Shown: positions 1 through 5,725 of the stretch, one piece after another
Numbering within the stretch: position 1 is the first letter of the stretch
Layout: each line of letters starts with the position of its first letter
Origin: Bacillota bacterium
GTDB lineage: Bacteria > Bacillota_A > Clostridia > Peptostreptococcales > Anaerovoracaceae
Reading direction: 5' to 3'
Assembly: GCA_017556895.1 (NCBI GenBank)
Contig: JAFYLX010000023.1
Coordinates: 1-6,077 of the forward strand
Length of the DNA stretch: 6,077 nt
Program-made: the position numbers and the translations under genes
The notes under the pieces: generated by a model
Databases searched by the model: none
Told to the model about the DNA's origin: nothing
What the model saw: only the letters and a program-made list of their open reading frames with translations

Positions 1-680
1 ATGGCAACTCTTCCAAAAACCTGTTTCTTTGCTTCTGCTACGAATGCATTGCCCGGACCTACTATTTTGTCAACCTTTGGTACCGTTTCTGTTCCGTATG
101 CAAGGGCTGCAACAGCTTGGGCTCCGCCGGTCTTAAAAATTCTATCTACGCCAGCGATCTTGGCTGCAGCAAGGATAACAGGATTGATCTTGCCGTCAGC
201 TCCCGGAGGGGTAGTGATGCAGATTTCCTCGCAACCTGCTATTTTTGCTGGGATACTATCCATCAAAACTGTGGAAGGGTAGGCTGCCGTGCCACCTGGA
301 ACATATAGGCCGACCTTTTCGATTGGAATTACTTTCTGGCCGATAACTACGCCGTCATTTTCGCTGATAATGAAGCTATTTCTAACTTGCTTTTCGTGGA
401 AGTTTCTAATGTTAGCTGCCGCCTTTTCCAAGACTTCTAAAAACTTTGGCTCTACTGCGCCAAAGGCCTCATCTATTTCTTCTTGGGAAACCTCGAGACC
501 ACCTGTCTCTTCTAGGTCAGCGCCATCGAACTTTTTGCAATATTCCATTAGGGCCTTGTCGCCGTTTGTTTTTACGTTTTCGATTATCTCTGAAACGATG
601 CAGGAAACGTCTGCTTCTGCCGTAGATCTGGCAAATATTTCGGAGTTTGGCACCTGGCCATATTCATATATCTTAATCAT
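1..680 (-). CDS. hisD: Histidinol dehydrogenase, N-terminal part (cut by window edge)
   Basis: Cytoplasmic enzyme that oxidises L-histidinol to L-histidine in two NAD-dependent steps, the last steps of histidine biosynthesis (EC 1.1.1.23). The minus-strand frame from the ATG at 678-680 is open to the left edge and gives about 226 residues, roughly half of the usual 425-430. The translation matches the family closely: IPIEKVGLYVPGG, then STVLMDSIPAKIAGC, GGAQAVAALAYGTE and VPKVDKIVGPGNAFVAEAKK. The window ends at KKQVFGRVA, just before the expected IDxxAGPSE signature and the zinc ligands, so the catalytic residues cannot be checked. A GAGGG ribosome binding site (complement of 687-691) lies 6 nt before the ATG. 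The start overlaps the hisG stop by 8 bp (ATGATTAA), which implies translational coupling in a hisZ-hisG-hisD operon. No frameshift was seen. Identity is near certain. Confidence 0.97.
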   Translation of the reverse strand, partial: MIKIYEYGQVPNSEIFARSTAEADVSCIVSEIIENVKTNGDKALMEYCKKFDGADLEETGGLEVSQEEIDEAFGAVEPKFLEVLEKAAANIRNFHEKQVRNSFIISENDGVVIGQKVIPIEKVGLYVPGGTAAYPSTVLMDSIPAKIAGCEEICITTPPGADGKINPVILAAAKIAGVDRIFKTGGAQAVAALAYGTETVPKVDKIVGPGNAFVAEAKKQVFGRVA

Positions 681-1317
681 TTCTTTCCCTCACTATTTTT
701 CCTAAGCTGTTCTTAATGTTTTCGATAGTCTCATTCTTGAACTGGTAGCTAGCCTTGTTAGAAATGAGACGTGCACTGATATTTACGATGTCTTCTATGG
801 GCTCGAGGTTGTTTTCGTAGAGCGTTTTACCTGTTTCGACTATGTCGACGATTACATCGCTAAGGTCCAAAATTGGAGCTAGCTCTATGGAACCGTTTAG
901 CGGGATGATATCGATTTCTCGGCACTTCTTAGCATAGAAGTTTTCTGCAACATTCACGAACTTTGTGGCAACCCTAAGTGTTTTGTCGGTGTCATCATAG
1001 AAGTCTTTCTGTGCCGCAACCGCTATTCTGCATTTGCCCATCTTAAGGTCTAATAGTTCATAAATATCTGGCTCGTATTCTAGAAGAATATCCTTGCCAC
1101 ATACGCCTATGTCTGCTGCGCCTCTTTCTACATAGATGGCTACATCTGAGGGCTTTACCCAGAAATATCTAACGCCCAGATCTTCGTTTTCGAATATTAA
1201 CTTGCGATTTTCCTCCAATATGGAAGGACATTCAAAGCCGGCTTCTGCAAATAGGGAGTATACTTTTTCTCCGAGTCTGCCTTTAGGAAGTGCTATATTT
1301 ATATATTTTTTAGACAT
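673..1317 (-). CDS. hisG: ATP phosphoribosyltransferase, short form catalytic subunit
   Basis: Condenses ATP with PRPP to phosphoribosyl-ATP, the first committed step of histidine synthesis (EC 2.4.2.17). The protein is 214 residues, the short form (HisGS) that lacks the C-terminal regulatory domain and works only in a complex with HisZ, encoded immediately upstream. Visible family hallmarks are INIALPKGRL at residues 6-15, VERGAADIGVCGKD at 63-76 and the PRPP-binding loop DIVETGKTL at 158-166. I chose the ATG at 1315-1317. It has GGAGAG just upstream and overlaps the hisZ stop by 8 bp (ATGTCTAA). An in-frame ATG at 1330-1332 would add MKERL but has no ribosome binding site and lies inside hisZ. 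One oddity: the family signature ELAPxxG has Asp151 where Gly is usual (ELAPILDLSD), a one-base GGC-to-GAC type difference. The stop overlaps hisD. Confidence 0.97.
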   Translation of the reverse strand: MSKKYINIALPKGRLGEKVYSLFAEAGFECPSILEENRKLIFENEDLGVRYFWVKPSDVAIYVERGAADIGVCGKDILLEYEPDIYELLDLKMGKCRIAVAAQKDFYDDTDKTLRVATKFVNVAENFYAKKCREIDIIPLNGSIELAPILDLSDVIVDIVETGKTLYENNLEPIEDIVNISARLISNKASYQFKNETIENIKNSLGKIVRERND

Positions 1318-2428
1318 CAGTCTCTCCTTCATCAGCGATAGTGATTAGCTGGCGGTAACGGATTTCTGTAGGTACCTTGCGGCAAACTCTTACGGAAGTG
1401 CCGTCGTAGGATAATGTTTCTGCTGCCTTCATAGCTGCCTTTGGATTACCGCTATACAGAATCACTATATCTACATCGTATTTGTTTTCTTGATTGTTTA
1501 ATCTTTCAAGAGCGTCTAGGTAAACGGCGAAGCCGATAGCTCCTGATTTTCTGCCCATCTTTCTCATAAGTTTGTCATACTGGCCGCCGCTTAACACTCC
1601 GGAAGGGATTCCTTCAACATAACCTTTGAAGGCGATGCCGCTGTAGTAAGACATATCGTTGGAAAGGGCGAAGTTTATCTTTACCTTCTTCTCGCAGCCT
1701 AGCGACTGGATGAAGTCTAGAATGTCACTAAACTCTTCTATTTTTTCTTTTGCAGAGATGGTCTCGCAGATGGATTCTAGTGCAATTACAGCTTCGTTAA
1801 AGGAAGAATAGTTCTTCATAAAGACCATAAGTTTATCTTGCTTATCCTTGCAAATCCCGTTTTCTTTGCATAATAAAAGGAGCTCATCAACATTCTTTCT
1901 GCTTATACAAGTTAGGACTTTGTTTTCTAAGTCTGGAGTAATCTTGAATTCTTCAAAGATTGCTTCGATTAGTCCTACGTGTGAAAGTTCTAAGATGTAG
2001 TCATCGGAAATGTTTTCTAAACTTCTAATGGCTAGCATTATCACTTCGCAGATTTCTAAGATGTCGATGTCTCCCATACATTCTAGACCTGTTTGTTTTA
2101 GTTCTTTGTATGAGCGTGTGCCCTTCGGGACACGGTAGACATTTTCGTCATAGTAGACCTTTTGTACTTGACCGGGTATATCCTTCGAGTTACTTATAAT
2201 CGAGAGGGTTACGTCTGGCTTAAGTGCCATCAGTCTGCCGGTTGTATCGGTAAAGGAAAGAATAGCGTCTGACCCTAAAAAGTCTGTGTTCTTCGCATAA
2301 AGTGAATATTCTTCGAACTTACTCATCTTGTAATGGCAGTAACCAAAACGATGGTAAAGAGTGCGAAGACAATGGGCTACTCTTTCATCTATTCTTAAAA
2401 TTTTGGGATCAATGTTCATATTAGTCAT
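1310..2428 (-). CDS. hisZ: ATP phosphoribosyltransferase regulatory subunit (HisRS paralogue)
   Basis: A class II histidyl-tRNA synthetase-like protein with no charging role. It binds the short HisG, is needed for its activity and carries histidine feedback control. The protein is 372 residues. It shows the synthetase core: LxPDVTLSI-type motif 2 region (residues 69-77), TRSYKELKQTGLECMG (104-119), the histidine-binding loop YYSGIAFKGY (261-270), and GGQYDKLMRKMG (281-292) followed by GAIGFAV. Residues about 318-372 (DVDIVILYSGNPKAA and on) resemble a shortened anticodon-binding-like fold. The start is the ATG at 2426-2428, with GGAG 8 nt upstream. A TTG at 2455 is in frame, but it lies upstream of that Shine-Dalgarno. 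It is the first gene of the his operon and overlaps hisG by 8 bp. Genuine HisRS is unlikely given the missing full anticodon domain and the adjacency to short hisG. Confidence 0.95.
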   Translation of the reverse strand: MTNMNIDPKILRIDERVAHCLRTLYHRFGYCHYKMSKFEEYSLYAKNTDFLGSDAILSFTDTTGRLMALKPDVTLSIISNSKDIPGQVQKVYYDENVYRVPKGTRSYKELKQTGLECMGDIDILEICEVIMLAIRSLENISDDYILELSHVGLIEAIFEEFKITPDLENKVLTCISRKNVDELLLLCKENGICKDKQDKLMVFMKNYSSFNEAVIALESICETISAKEKIEEFSDILDFIQSLGCEKKVKINFALSNDMSYYSGIAFKGYVEGIPSGVLSGGQYDKLMRKMGRKSGAIGFAVYLDALERLNNQENKYDVDIVILYSGNPKAAMKAAETLSYDGTSVRVCRKVPTEIRYRQLITIADEGETDV

Positions 2429-2463
2429 TTTTATTTCTCCTATATATTTTGACAAGTCGCCTT

Positions 2464-2483
2464 ACTGATACTTTTTTATCAGT
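2464..2483 (-). promoter_or_regulatory. Perfect inverted repeat in the his operon leader
   Basis: ACTGATA and TATCAGT form a perfect 7-bp inverted repeat around a 6-nt T-rich (A-rich on the minus strand) centre. It lies between the predicted start of the his transcript (about 2498) and the hisZ ribosome binding site. As RNA it would form a small hairpin, but no U-run follows on the minus strand, so it is not an intrinsic terminator. As DNA it could be an operator just downstream of the promoter. The regulator is not identified. The repeat is seen directly; its role is inferred. Confidence 0.5.
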
Positions 2484-2504
2484 CAGAAAAACAACTATGG
2501 CGTT

Positions 2505-2520
2505 ACTTTAACACTTTAAC
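2505..2520. repeat. Perfect 8-bp tandem repeat covering the his -10 region
   Basis: Two head-to-tail copies of ACTTTAAC (GTTAAAGT on the his strand) cover the -10 hexamer and the end of the spacer. One copy also forms the imperfect palindrome GTTACTTTAAC at 2502-2512. The placement over a promoter suggests a binding site for a dimeric regulator, but which one is unknown. Confidence 0.5.
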
Positions 2521-2533
2521 TCGATAAAGTCAA
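2505..2533 (-). promoter_or_regulatory. Putative his operon promoter
   Basis: Read on the minus strand, TTGACT (complement of 2528-2533) and TAAAGT (complement of 2505-2510) are separated by exactly 17 nt. This is a 5/6 and a 4/6 match to the vegetative consensus. Transcription would begin near 2498, giving a leader of about 70 nt before hisZ. The leader is too short for a T-box and contains no T-box-like element that I can see. Confidence 0.6.
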
Positions 2534-2595
2534 GGGCGAATTGACATGTTTTTCAAAAAGTACAAAGGTCTCCGGCCCTAAATCTTGAAGAACTG

Positions 2596-2604
2596 TGATA
2601 TAAT
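2596..2604 (+). promoter_or_regulatory. Extended -10 promoter for the first GNAT gene
   Basis: TGATATAAT is a perfect extended -10 (TG, one base, TATAAT). No good -35 hexamer sits 16-18 nt upstream, as is usual for extended -10 promoters. The start would be near 2611, giving a leader of about 26 nt that holds the AGGAGGT site at 2624-2630. Confidence 0.65.
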
Positions 2605-2636
2605 AAAGTGGAGAAGAAACATTAGGAGGTTTAAAG

Positions 2637-3119
2637 ATGGAAATTAGAAAAGCAACACTAAAAGATATAGAAGCTATCGCTGCAGTTGAAGCAGAATGTT
2701 TCCCTGAAGCAGAGGCTGCAAGTCTTGAATCAATCACTAAGAGAGTGACAGTATTCCCTGACTATTTCTGGCTTTTATTTGATGGAGATAAACTTGTTGG
2801 ATTTGTAAACGGCATGGCGACAGACCTTGCGGACTTATGTGACGAGATGTACGAAGATGCCAATATGCATCAGGACGACGGTAAGTGGCAGATGATATTC
2901 GGCGTAGACACTATTCCGGAATACAGAAGACAGGGTTGTGCAGAAAAGGTATTAAATCAAGTAATTGCAGACACTAAAGCTGCTGGCAAGCTTGGACTTG
3001 TATTAACTTGCAAAGATCATTTAGTTCACTACTACGCTAAGTTTGGTTTCGAGAGCGAAGGACTATCAGAATCCACACACGGCGGAGCAGTTTGGTATAA
3101 GATGAGACTTACTTTCTAA
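2637..3119 (+). CDS. GNAT-family N-acetyltransferase (AANAT-like)
   Basis: A 160-residue single-domain acetyltransferase predicted to move an acetyl group from acetyl-CoA to an amine; the substrate is unknown. The GNAT fold is visible: IRKATLKDIEAI at the N-terminus, motif A GVDTIPEYRRQGCAEKVL (residues 89-106) with the Q/R-x-x-G-x-A/G pyrophosphate loop RRQGCA, and motif B with HYYAKFGFE (131-139). The C-terminal LSESTHGGAVWYKM is typical of the small arylalkylamine-N-acetyltransferase-like group in Bacillota. The start is firm: AGGAGGT ends 6 nt before the ATG. It is a single-gene unit, divergent from the his operon and ended by the hairpin at 3145-3175. There is no sign of damage. The family call is secure; naming a substrate would be guesswork. 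Confidence 0.93.
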   Translation: MEIRKATLKDIEAIAAVEAECFPEAEAASLESITKRVTVFPDYFWLLFDGDKLVGFVNGMATDLADLCDEMYEDANMHQDDGKWQMIFGVDTIPEYRRQGCAEKVLNQVIADTKAAGKLGLVLTCKDHLVHYYAKFGFESEGLSESTHGGAVWYKMRLTF

Positions 3120-3144
3120 ATTATATAAAAGAAGTAAAAGGCGT

Positions 3145-3175
3145 AAAAGGAGACCCTCGCTAGGGTCTCCTTTTT
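3145..3175. terminator. Bidirectional intrinsic terminator
   Basis: GGAGACCC (3149-3156) pairs perfectly with GGGTCTCC (3163-3170), and the T3157-A3162 pair closes a CGCT loop. Four A before the stem and five T after it give a U-tract on both strands. It lies between two convergent genes and should stop transcription from both. Confidence 0.95.
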
Positions 3176-3182
3176 GATGTAT

Positions 3183-3665
3183 TTATGGCAATAACTCGTA
3201 GGCGATTCGTGGACTGCCGTCGTAGGCATATATAATGCCGCTTTTCTTAAAACCGGCCTTTTCAATTGAGTGCTGCATTACAAGGTTCTTCTCGTGAGTG
3301 TCAATTCTTATATATGGATGCAAAGTCTTACAATACTCCATTGCACTAGCAGCAACCCCAGAAGCCCCTTTTGCAGCAGCTACTCTGTGGATAGTGCCAT
3401 AGGTATCATTTGAAAACCAAGCTCCATTGTCGATCACATCATATGTACTGTCTTCGCCGACGATAAAGGCGAAAACTCCGTTTATATGGCCGTTCTCCTC
3501 AATAATATATAGAGTTTTATTATCGATATCGTTCTCTAAAATCTCTTTTTCGGGATGACTGTCTCCCCATTGGGTTGGGTTGCCTTGTGATTTCATAAAT
3601 TGACGAGCGTATTCGTATATATCTAAAATTTCGGATAAATCCTCGAGTCTTGCTAGTCTAATCAT
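3183..3665 (-). CDS. GNAT-family N-acetyltransferase, second type
   Basis: A 160-residue predicted acetyl-CoA-dependent N-acetyltransferase with no evident kinship to the neighbouring GNAT beyond the fold. It begins IRLARLEDLSEILDIYEYARQFM. It carries the segment GNPTQWGDSHPEKEIL (residues 28-43), then TIHRVAAAKGASGVAASAMEYC (91-112) as the motif A region, with a degenerate GASGVA loop in place of RxxGxG. It ends with HEKNLVMQHSIEKAGFKKSGIIY (124-146) as motif B. This pattern is familiar from a common uncharacterised Clostridia and Bacilli GNAT group. The start has GGAG 5 nt upstream of the ATG at 3663-3665. It is a single-gene unit that converges on the terminator at 3145-3175. The substrate is unknown. 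Confidence 0.9.
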   Translation of the reverse strand: MIRLARLEDLSEILDIYEYARQFMKSQGNPTQWGDSHPEKEILENDIDNKTLYIIEENGHINGVFAFIVGEDSTYDVIDNGAWFSNDTYGTIHRVAAAKGASGVAASAMEYCKTLHPYIRIDTHEKNLVMQHSIEKAGFKKSGIIYAYDGSPRIAYELLP

Positions 3666-3696
3666 AAGTGCTCCTTTTTAGTGTATTTGTAAGATG

Positions 3697-3726
3697 ATTA
3701 TGACATAAATCCTTCTCCCTCTGCAA
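3697..3726 (-). promoter_or_regulatory. Putative promoter for the second GNAT gene
   Basis: On the minus strand TTGCAG (complement of 3721-3726), an 18-nt spacer and CATAAT (complement of 3697-3702) form a plausible promoter, with TG one base before the -10. Its -35 lies 12 bp from the -10 of the divergent DUF4317 promoter, so the two promoters are packed back to back. Confidence 0.5.
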
Positions 3727-3735
3727 CTTAAAATA

Positions 3736-3744
3736 TGATATAAT
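3736..3744 (+). promoter_or_regulatory. Extended -10 promoter for the DUF4317 gene
   Basis: TGATATAAT, identical to the extended -10 at 2596-2604, with no clear -35. The start would be near 3751, giving a leader of about 45 nt. A second TATAAT at 3780-3785 is too close to the gene start to serve it. Confidence 0.6.
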
Positions 3745-3799
3745 GTCCCTGCGAGAAAATGATATTAACAAATTTTATATATAATTAGGGAGTTAAATG

Positions 3800-4936
3800 A
3801 TGAATCAAAAGGAATTAAGAGAAATTAGAAGAAGATTTAGCCTGGACAAGGACAGCATCAGCCATGTATATGGATGTTATGTCAATGCGGCTAAAGAAAT
3901 CGTAACAAGAATAGATATGTCCGTAGGCCTTATGGAACAGGAAGAAGCAGAGATGTACCTAAAGCTTATCAAAAAATCGATTTCCGGTACACTAGGCAGA
4001 AACCTTCTAGATATTGCGTTTACAACTGCTCAGGTTGAAAACAGTGATGAACATAGACTTCTTATGGCGCTAAAGGCATCTCATCTTAGAGACGAAAGTG
4101 TAAGAGAAATCTTGTATGAGAGAATTATAGAGACAGTGGATATGGGAGATCAAAGCTACGTAATCCTACTAGCATCAGATTCTTATGACGTACCGTTTAA
4201 GGGCAGTGACGACGAAGTATTCGAAGATGGTTCAAGCGAAGTGTTCGACTACATTATCTGTGGCATCTATCCGGTAAAGGACGCGAAGGCTGCGCTTAGA
4301 TATATGTCTGACGAAAGACAGTTTAGAGGAGCATCAACTGGTCACGTAATTAGCACTCCAGATATCGGATTTATGTTCCCTGCTTTCGACAATAGAGGTA
4401 CAAATATCTACAATGCACTTTATTACAGCAGAAATGTAGTAGAAATACACGACGAATTCATTAAAGGTATTTTCAACGTAGAAAACGTACCAATGTCCGC
4501 AGGAACACAGAAAAACGTGTTTGCCGATACTCTAAATGAAGCCCTTGGAGAAGAGTGTGACCTGCAGGTAGTTCAGGCCGTACACGAGGATATTAGAGAA
4601 AAACTGGCAATACATAAAGAAAATAAAGAGGTTGAACTTCCGGAAATTTGTGTAGAAGAAGTGGGCGATATCTTAAAGAAGAATGGTGTCGGTGAGGACA
4701 AAATAACAGCATTTAACGAGGCGTGCGAAAAGAACTTTGGGAACTCTGGAGTTCTAAACCCTGGTAATCTTGTAGAAACTAAAAAATTCGAGATGACTAC
4801 AGGTGAAGTAAAGATTACGGTAGATCCTGAACAGGCATACAGAGTAAAGACACAGATTATCGATGGGGTTAAGTACATCCTGATTCCAGCAGACGAAGGA
4901 GTCAGCGTAAACGGAATCGACGTAACTATAAAGTAA
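3800..4936 (+). CDS. DUF4317 family protein, function unknown
   Basis: A 378-residue soluble, acidic protein with no signal peptide or membrane segment. I recognise it as a member of the DUF4317 family, widespread in Clostridia and not functionally described to my knowledge. Recognisable stretches are MNQKELREIRRRFSLDKDSI with VYGCYVN at the N-terminus, LLDIAFTTAQV near residue 70, GHVISTPDIGFMFPAFDNRG with YNALYYSRN near 190-215, and a charged, possibly helical linker (about 255-310). A beta-rich tail from FEMTTGEVKITVDPE to the end includes YILIPADEGVSVNG. Two adjacent ATGs occur at 3797 and 3800. The Shine-Dalgarno GGGAG (3788-3792) is 4 nt from the first and 7 nt from the second, and MNQKELREI looks like the family start, so I prefer 3800. 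It stands alone, with its own promoter and terminator. The family call is good; no activity can be assigned. Confidence 0.9.
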   Translation: MNQKELREIRRRFSLDKDSISHVYGCYVNAAKEIVTRIDMSVGLMEQEEAEMYLKLIKKSISGTLGRNLLDIAFTTAQVENSDEHRLLMALKASHLRDESVREILYERIIETVDMGDQSYVILLASDSYDVPFKGSDDEVFEDGSSEVFDYIICGIYPVKDAKAALRYMSDERQFRGASTGHVISTPDIGFMFPAFDNRGTNIYNALYYSRNVVEIHDEFIKGIFNVENVPMSAGTQKNVFADTLNEALGEECDLQVVQAVHEDIREKLAIHKENKEVELPEICVEEVGDILKKNGVGEDKITAFNEACEKNFGNSGVLNPGNLVETKKFEMTTGEVKITVDPEQAYRVKTQIIDGVKYILIPADEGVSVNGIDVTIK

Positions 4937-4962
4937 CAAATATAGTAATTGAAATTAAAAAT

Positions 4963-5002
4963 AAAAGGCGCATTATGGGTCACCCCATATATGTGCCTTT
5001 TT
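4963..5002. terminator. Bidirectional intrinsic terminator
   Basis: AAAAGGCGCAT (4963-4973) pairs with ATGTGCCTTTT through one G-U pair. The inner stem TATGGG/CCCATA is separated from it by a single bulged T, around a TCAC loop. There is a T run after the stem (4998-5002) and an A-rich stretch before it. It serves the DUF4317 gene and, on the other strand, the convergent TetR gene that ends at 5012. Confidence 0.92.
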
Positions 5003-5011
5003 GATTATTAT

Positions 5012-5551
5012 TTATTTCCACCAATAATATTTAAGTGACTCTGGCATCATTTCGAAAAGTGCATCGGCGGCTTCTAAACTATTTACTTTATACTTTTGCT
5101 GGGCAATGTTATAAAAAGAAGCACAGATTCCTCTGGCAAAAACATCGATTTGGAGTTCTTCTATCGGAGTAAAACCTTCTCCGTTACGGTTTTGCTTAGT
5201 TATATTAAGAACTTGCTCATAAGAGTGTTCGTATACGTAATTACTAAAGGAATTGAACCCATTAGAATTCAAGGACTTTTTTAACGTCGAAACATGTTTA
5301 TGGGCTGTTTCGAATATTAGGAATAACAGTTCTTTGTAATTGGAACACTGGTTGTTGTTAGAAAGATAAGAAATAAGGATCTTATAGTTGCTATTCATTA
5401 CGTCGTATTTGTCCTTGAAGTATCTATAAAATGTAGAACGGCCTACACCTGCTTTTTTTATAATCATCTCTACAGTTATTTTGTCGAAATCGTTTTCCTC
5501 AAGAAGCATATTAAAAGAAAGTATAATGGAATAATATGTTCTAGTAACCAT
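5012..5551 (-). CDS. TetR/AcrR-family transcriptional regulator
   Basis: A 179-residue DNA-binding repressor of the TetR type. The N-terminal helix-turn-helix is clear: ITVEMIIKKAGVGRSTFYRYFKDKYD (residues 25-50), with the hallmark AGVGRSTFYRYFxDK recognition helix region. The remainder is an alpha-helical ligand and dimerisation domain (about 70-179). It resembles the C-terminal domains of small Bacillota TetR proteins of the DhaS-like kind, a weak assignment. The ligand is unknown. The start ATG (5549-5551) has a perfect AGGAGG 5 nt upstream. The gene is transcribed away from a region leading to a CPBP membrane protein gene. Operator-like repeats flank its promoter, so autoregulation and control of the divergent transcript are likely. 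The N-terminus is short, with only about 24 residues before the HTH. Confidence 0.93.
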   Translation of the reverse strand: MVTRTYYSIILSFNMLLEENDFDKITVEMIIKKAGVGRSTFYRYFKDKYDVMNSNYKILISYLSNNNQCSNYKELLFLIFETAHKHVSTLKKSLNSNGFNSFSNYVYEHSYEQVLNITKQNRNGEGFTPIEELQIDVFARGICASFYNIAQQKYKVNSLEAADALFEMMPESLKYYWWK

Positions 5552-5566
5552 TTTTTCCTCCTGTTA

Positions 5567-5581
5567 TGAAATGTGTTGAAA
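5567..5581. promoter_or_regulatory. Operator-like site, proximal (over the TetR transcription start)
   Basis: TGAAATGTGTTGAAA covers the predicted start point of the TetR transcript (about 5577). It shares TGAAA(T)GTGTT with the distal site at 5609-5624, and its TGTTGAAA (5574-5581) is the exact reverse complement of TTTCAACA at 5617-5624. It is a candidate site for the TetR protein itself. Confidence 0.5.
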
Positions 5582-5583
5582 TA

Positions 5584-5592
5584 ATTATACCA
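5584..5592 (-). promoter_or_regulatory. Extended -10 promoter of the TetR gene
   Basis: On the minus strand this reads TGGTATAAT, a perfect extended -10, with a weak TTCATC (complement of 5607-5612) 17 nt upstream as -35. The leader would be about 26 nt and contains the AGGAGG site. Confidence 0.7.
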
Positions 5593-5608
5593 TAATGGGA
5601 CAAAATGA

Positions 5609-5624
5609 TGAAAGTGTTTCAACA
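5609..5624. promoter_or_regulatory. Operator-like site, distal (between the divergent promoters)
   Basis: TGAAAGTGTTTCAACA contains the inverted repeat TGAAA-GTG-TTTCA (5609-5621) and ends in TTTCAACA, the mirror of the proximal half-site. It abuts the TetR -35 region and overlaps the putative -35 of the divergent plus-strand promoter, so one bound protein could block both. Confidence 0.5.
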
Positions 5625-5648
5625 TAATTTTCCGGCTAGTGTTATAAT
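5619..5648 (+). promoter_or_regulatory. Putative divergent promoter facing the CPBP gene
   Basis: TATAAT at 5643-5648 is preceded by TG one base earlier (5640-5641), an extended -10. A TCAACA hexamer (4/6 to consensus) lies 18 nt upstream, inside the distal operator-like site. Transcription would begin near 5655 and run through the micro-ORFs toward the CPBP gene. Confidence 0.5.
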
Positions 5649-5671
5649 TTACCAATAAAAGAGGTGGAAAG

Positions 5672-5725
5672 ATGCATGAACTTGCAGATAGGATTATTAA
5701 AAATACAGAATCCTGGAACTGCTAA
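5672..5725 (+). other. 17-codon micro-ORF behind a ribosome binding site
   Basis: GAGGTG (5661-5666) sits 5 nt before the ATG at 5672, which opens MHELADRIIKNTESWNC and then TAA. I do not recognise the peptide. It overlaps a second ORF (ATG at 5676) in another frame, and both could use the same ribosome binding site. It may be a leader peptide, or the first codons of a decayed gene. Confidence 0.35.

Noticed and set aside
1..705. Open frames on the plus strand at 1-282, 117-308 and 289-705
   Set aside because: They lie antisense to hisD, whose minus-strand frame has unmistakable family motifs; no ribosome binding sites and no recognisable protein.
1136..1348. Plus-strand open frame of 70 codons
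   Set aside because: Antisense shadow of hisG and the hisZ end.
2429..2500. T-box or his attenuator in the hisZ leader
   Set aside because: The leader is only about 70 nt, with no T-box consensus, no run of His codons and no U-tailed hairpin on the minus strand.
2541..2546. Perfect TTGACA -35 on the plus strand
   Set aside because: No -10 at 16-18 nt downstream (only TACAAA at 14 nt); the good TATAAT at 2599 is far too distant.
2516..2737. Minus-strand open frame of 73 codons
   Set aside because: Crosses the intergenic region and the start of the GNAT gene in antisense; low-complexity Ser/Ala-rich product and no ribosome binding site.
3747..3791. TCCCT pairing with AGGGA of the DUF4317 ribosome binding site
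   Set aside because: Only 5 bp, and the left arm falls at or before the likely transcription start, so it would not be in the mRNA.
4573..4983. Minus-strand open frames at 4573-4983 and 4754-4939
   Set aside because: Antisense to the DUF4317 coding region, without ribosome binding site or family resemblance.
5096..5284. Plus-strand open frame of 62 codons
   Set aside because: Antisense shadow within the TetR gene.
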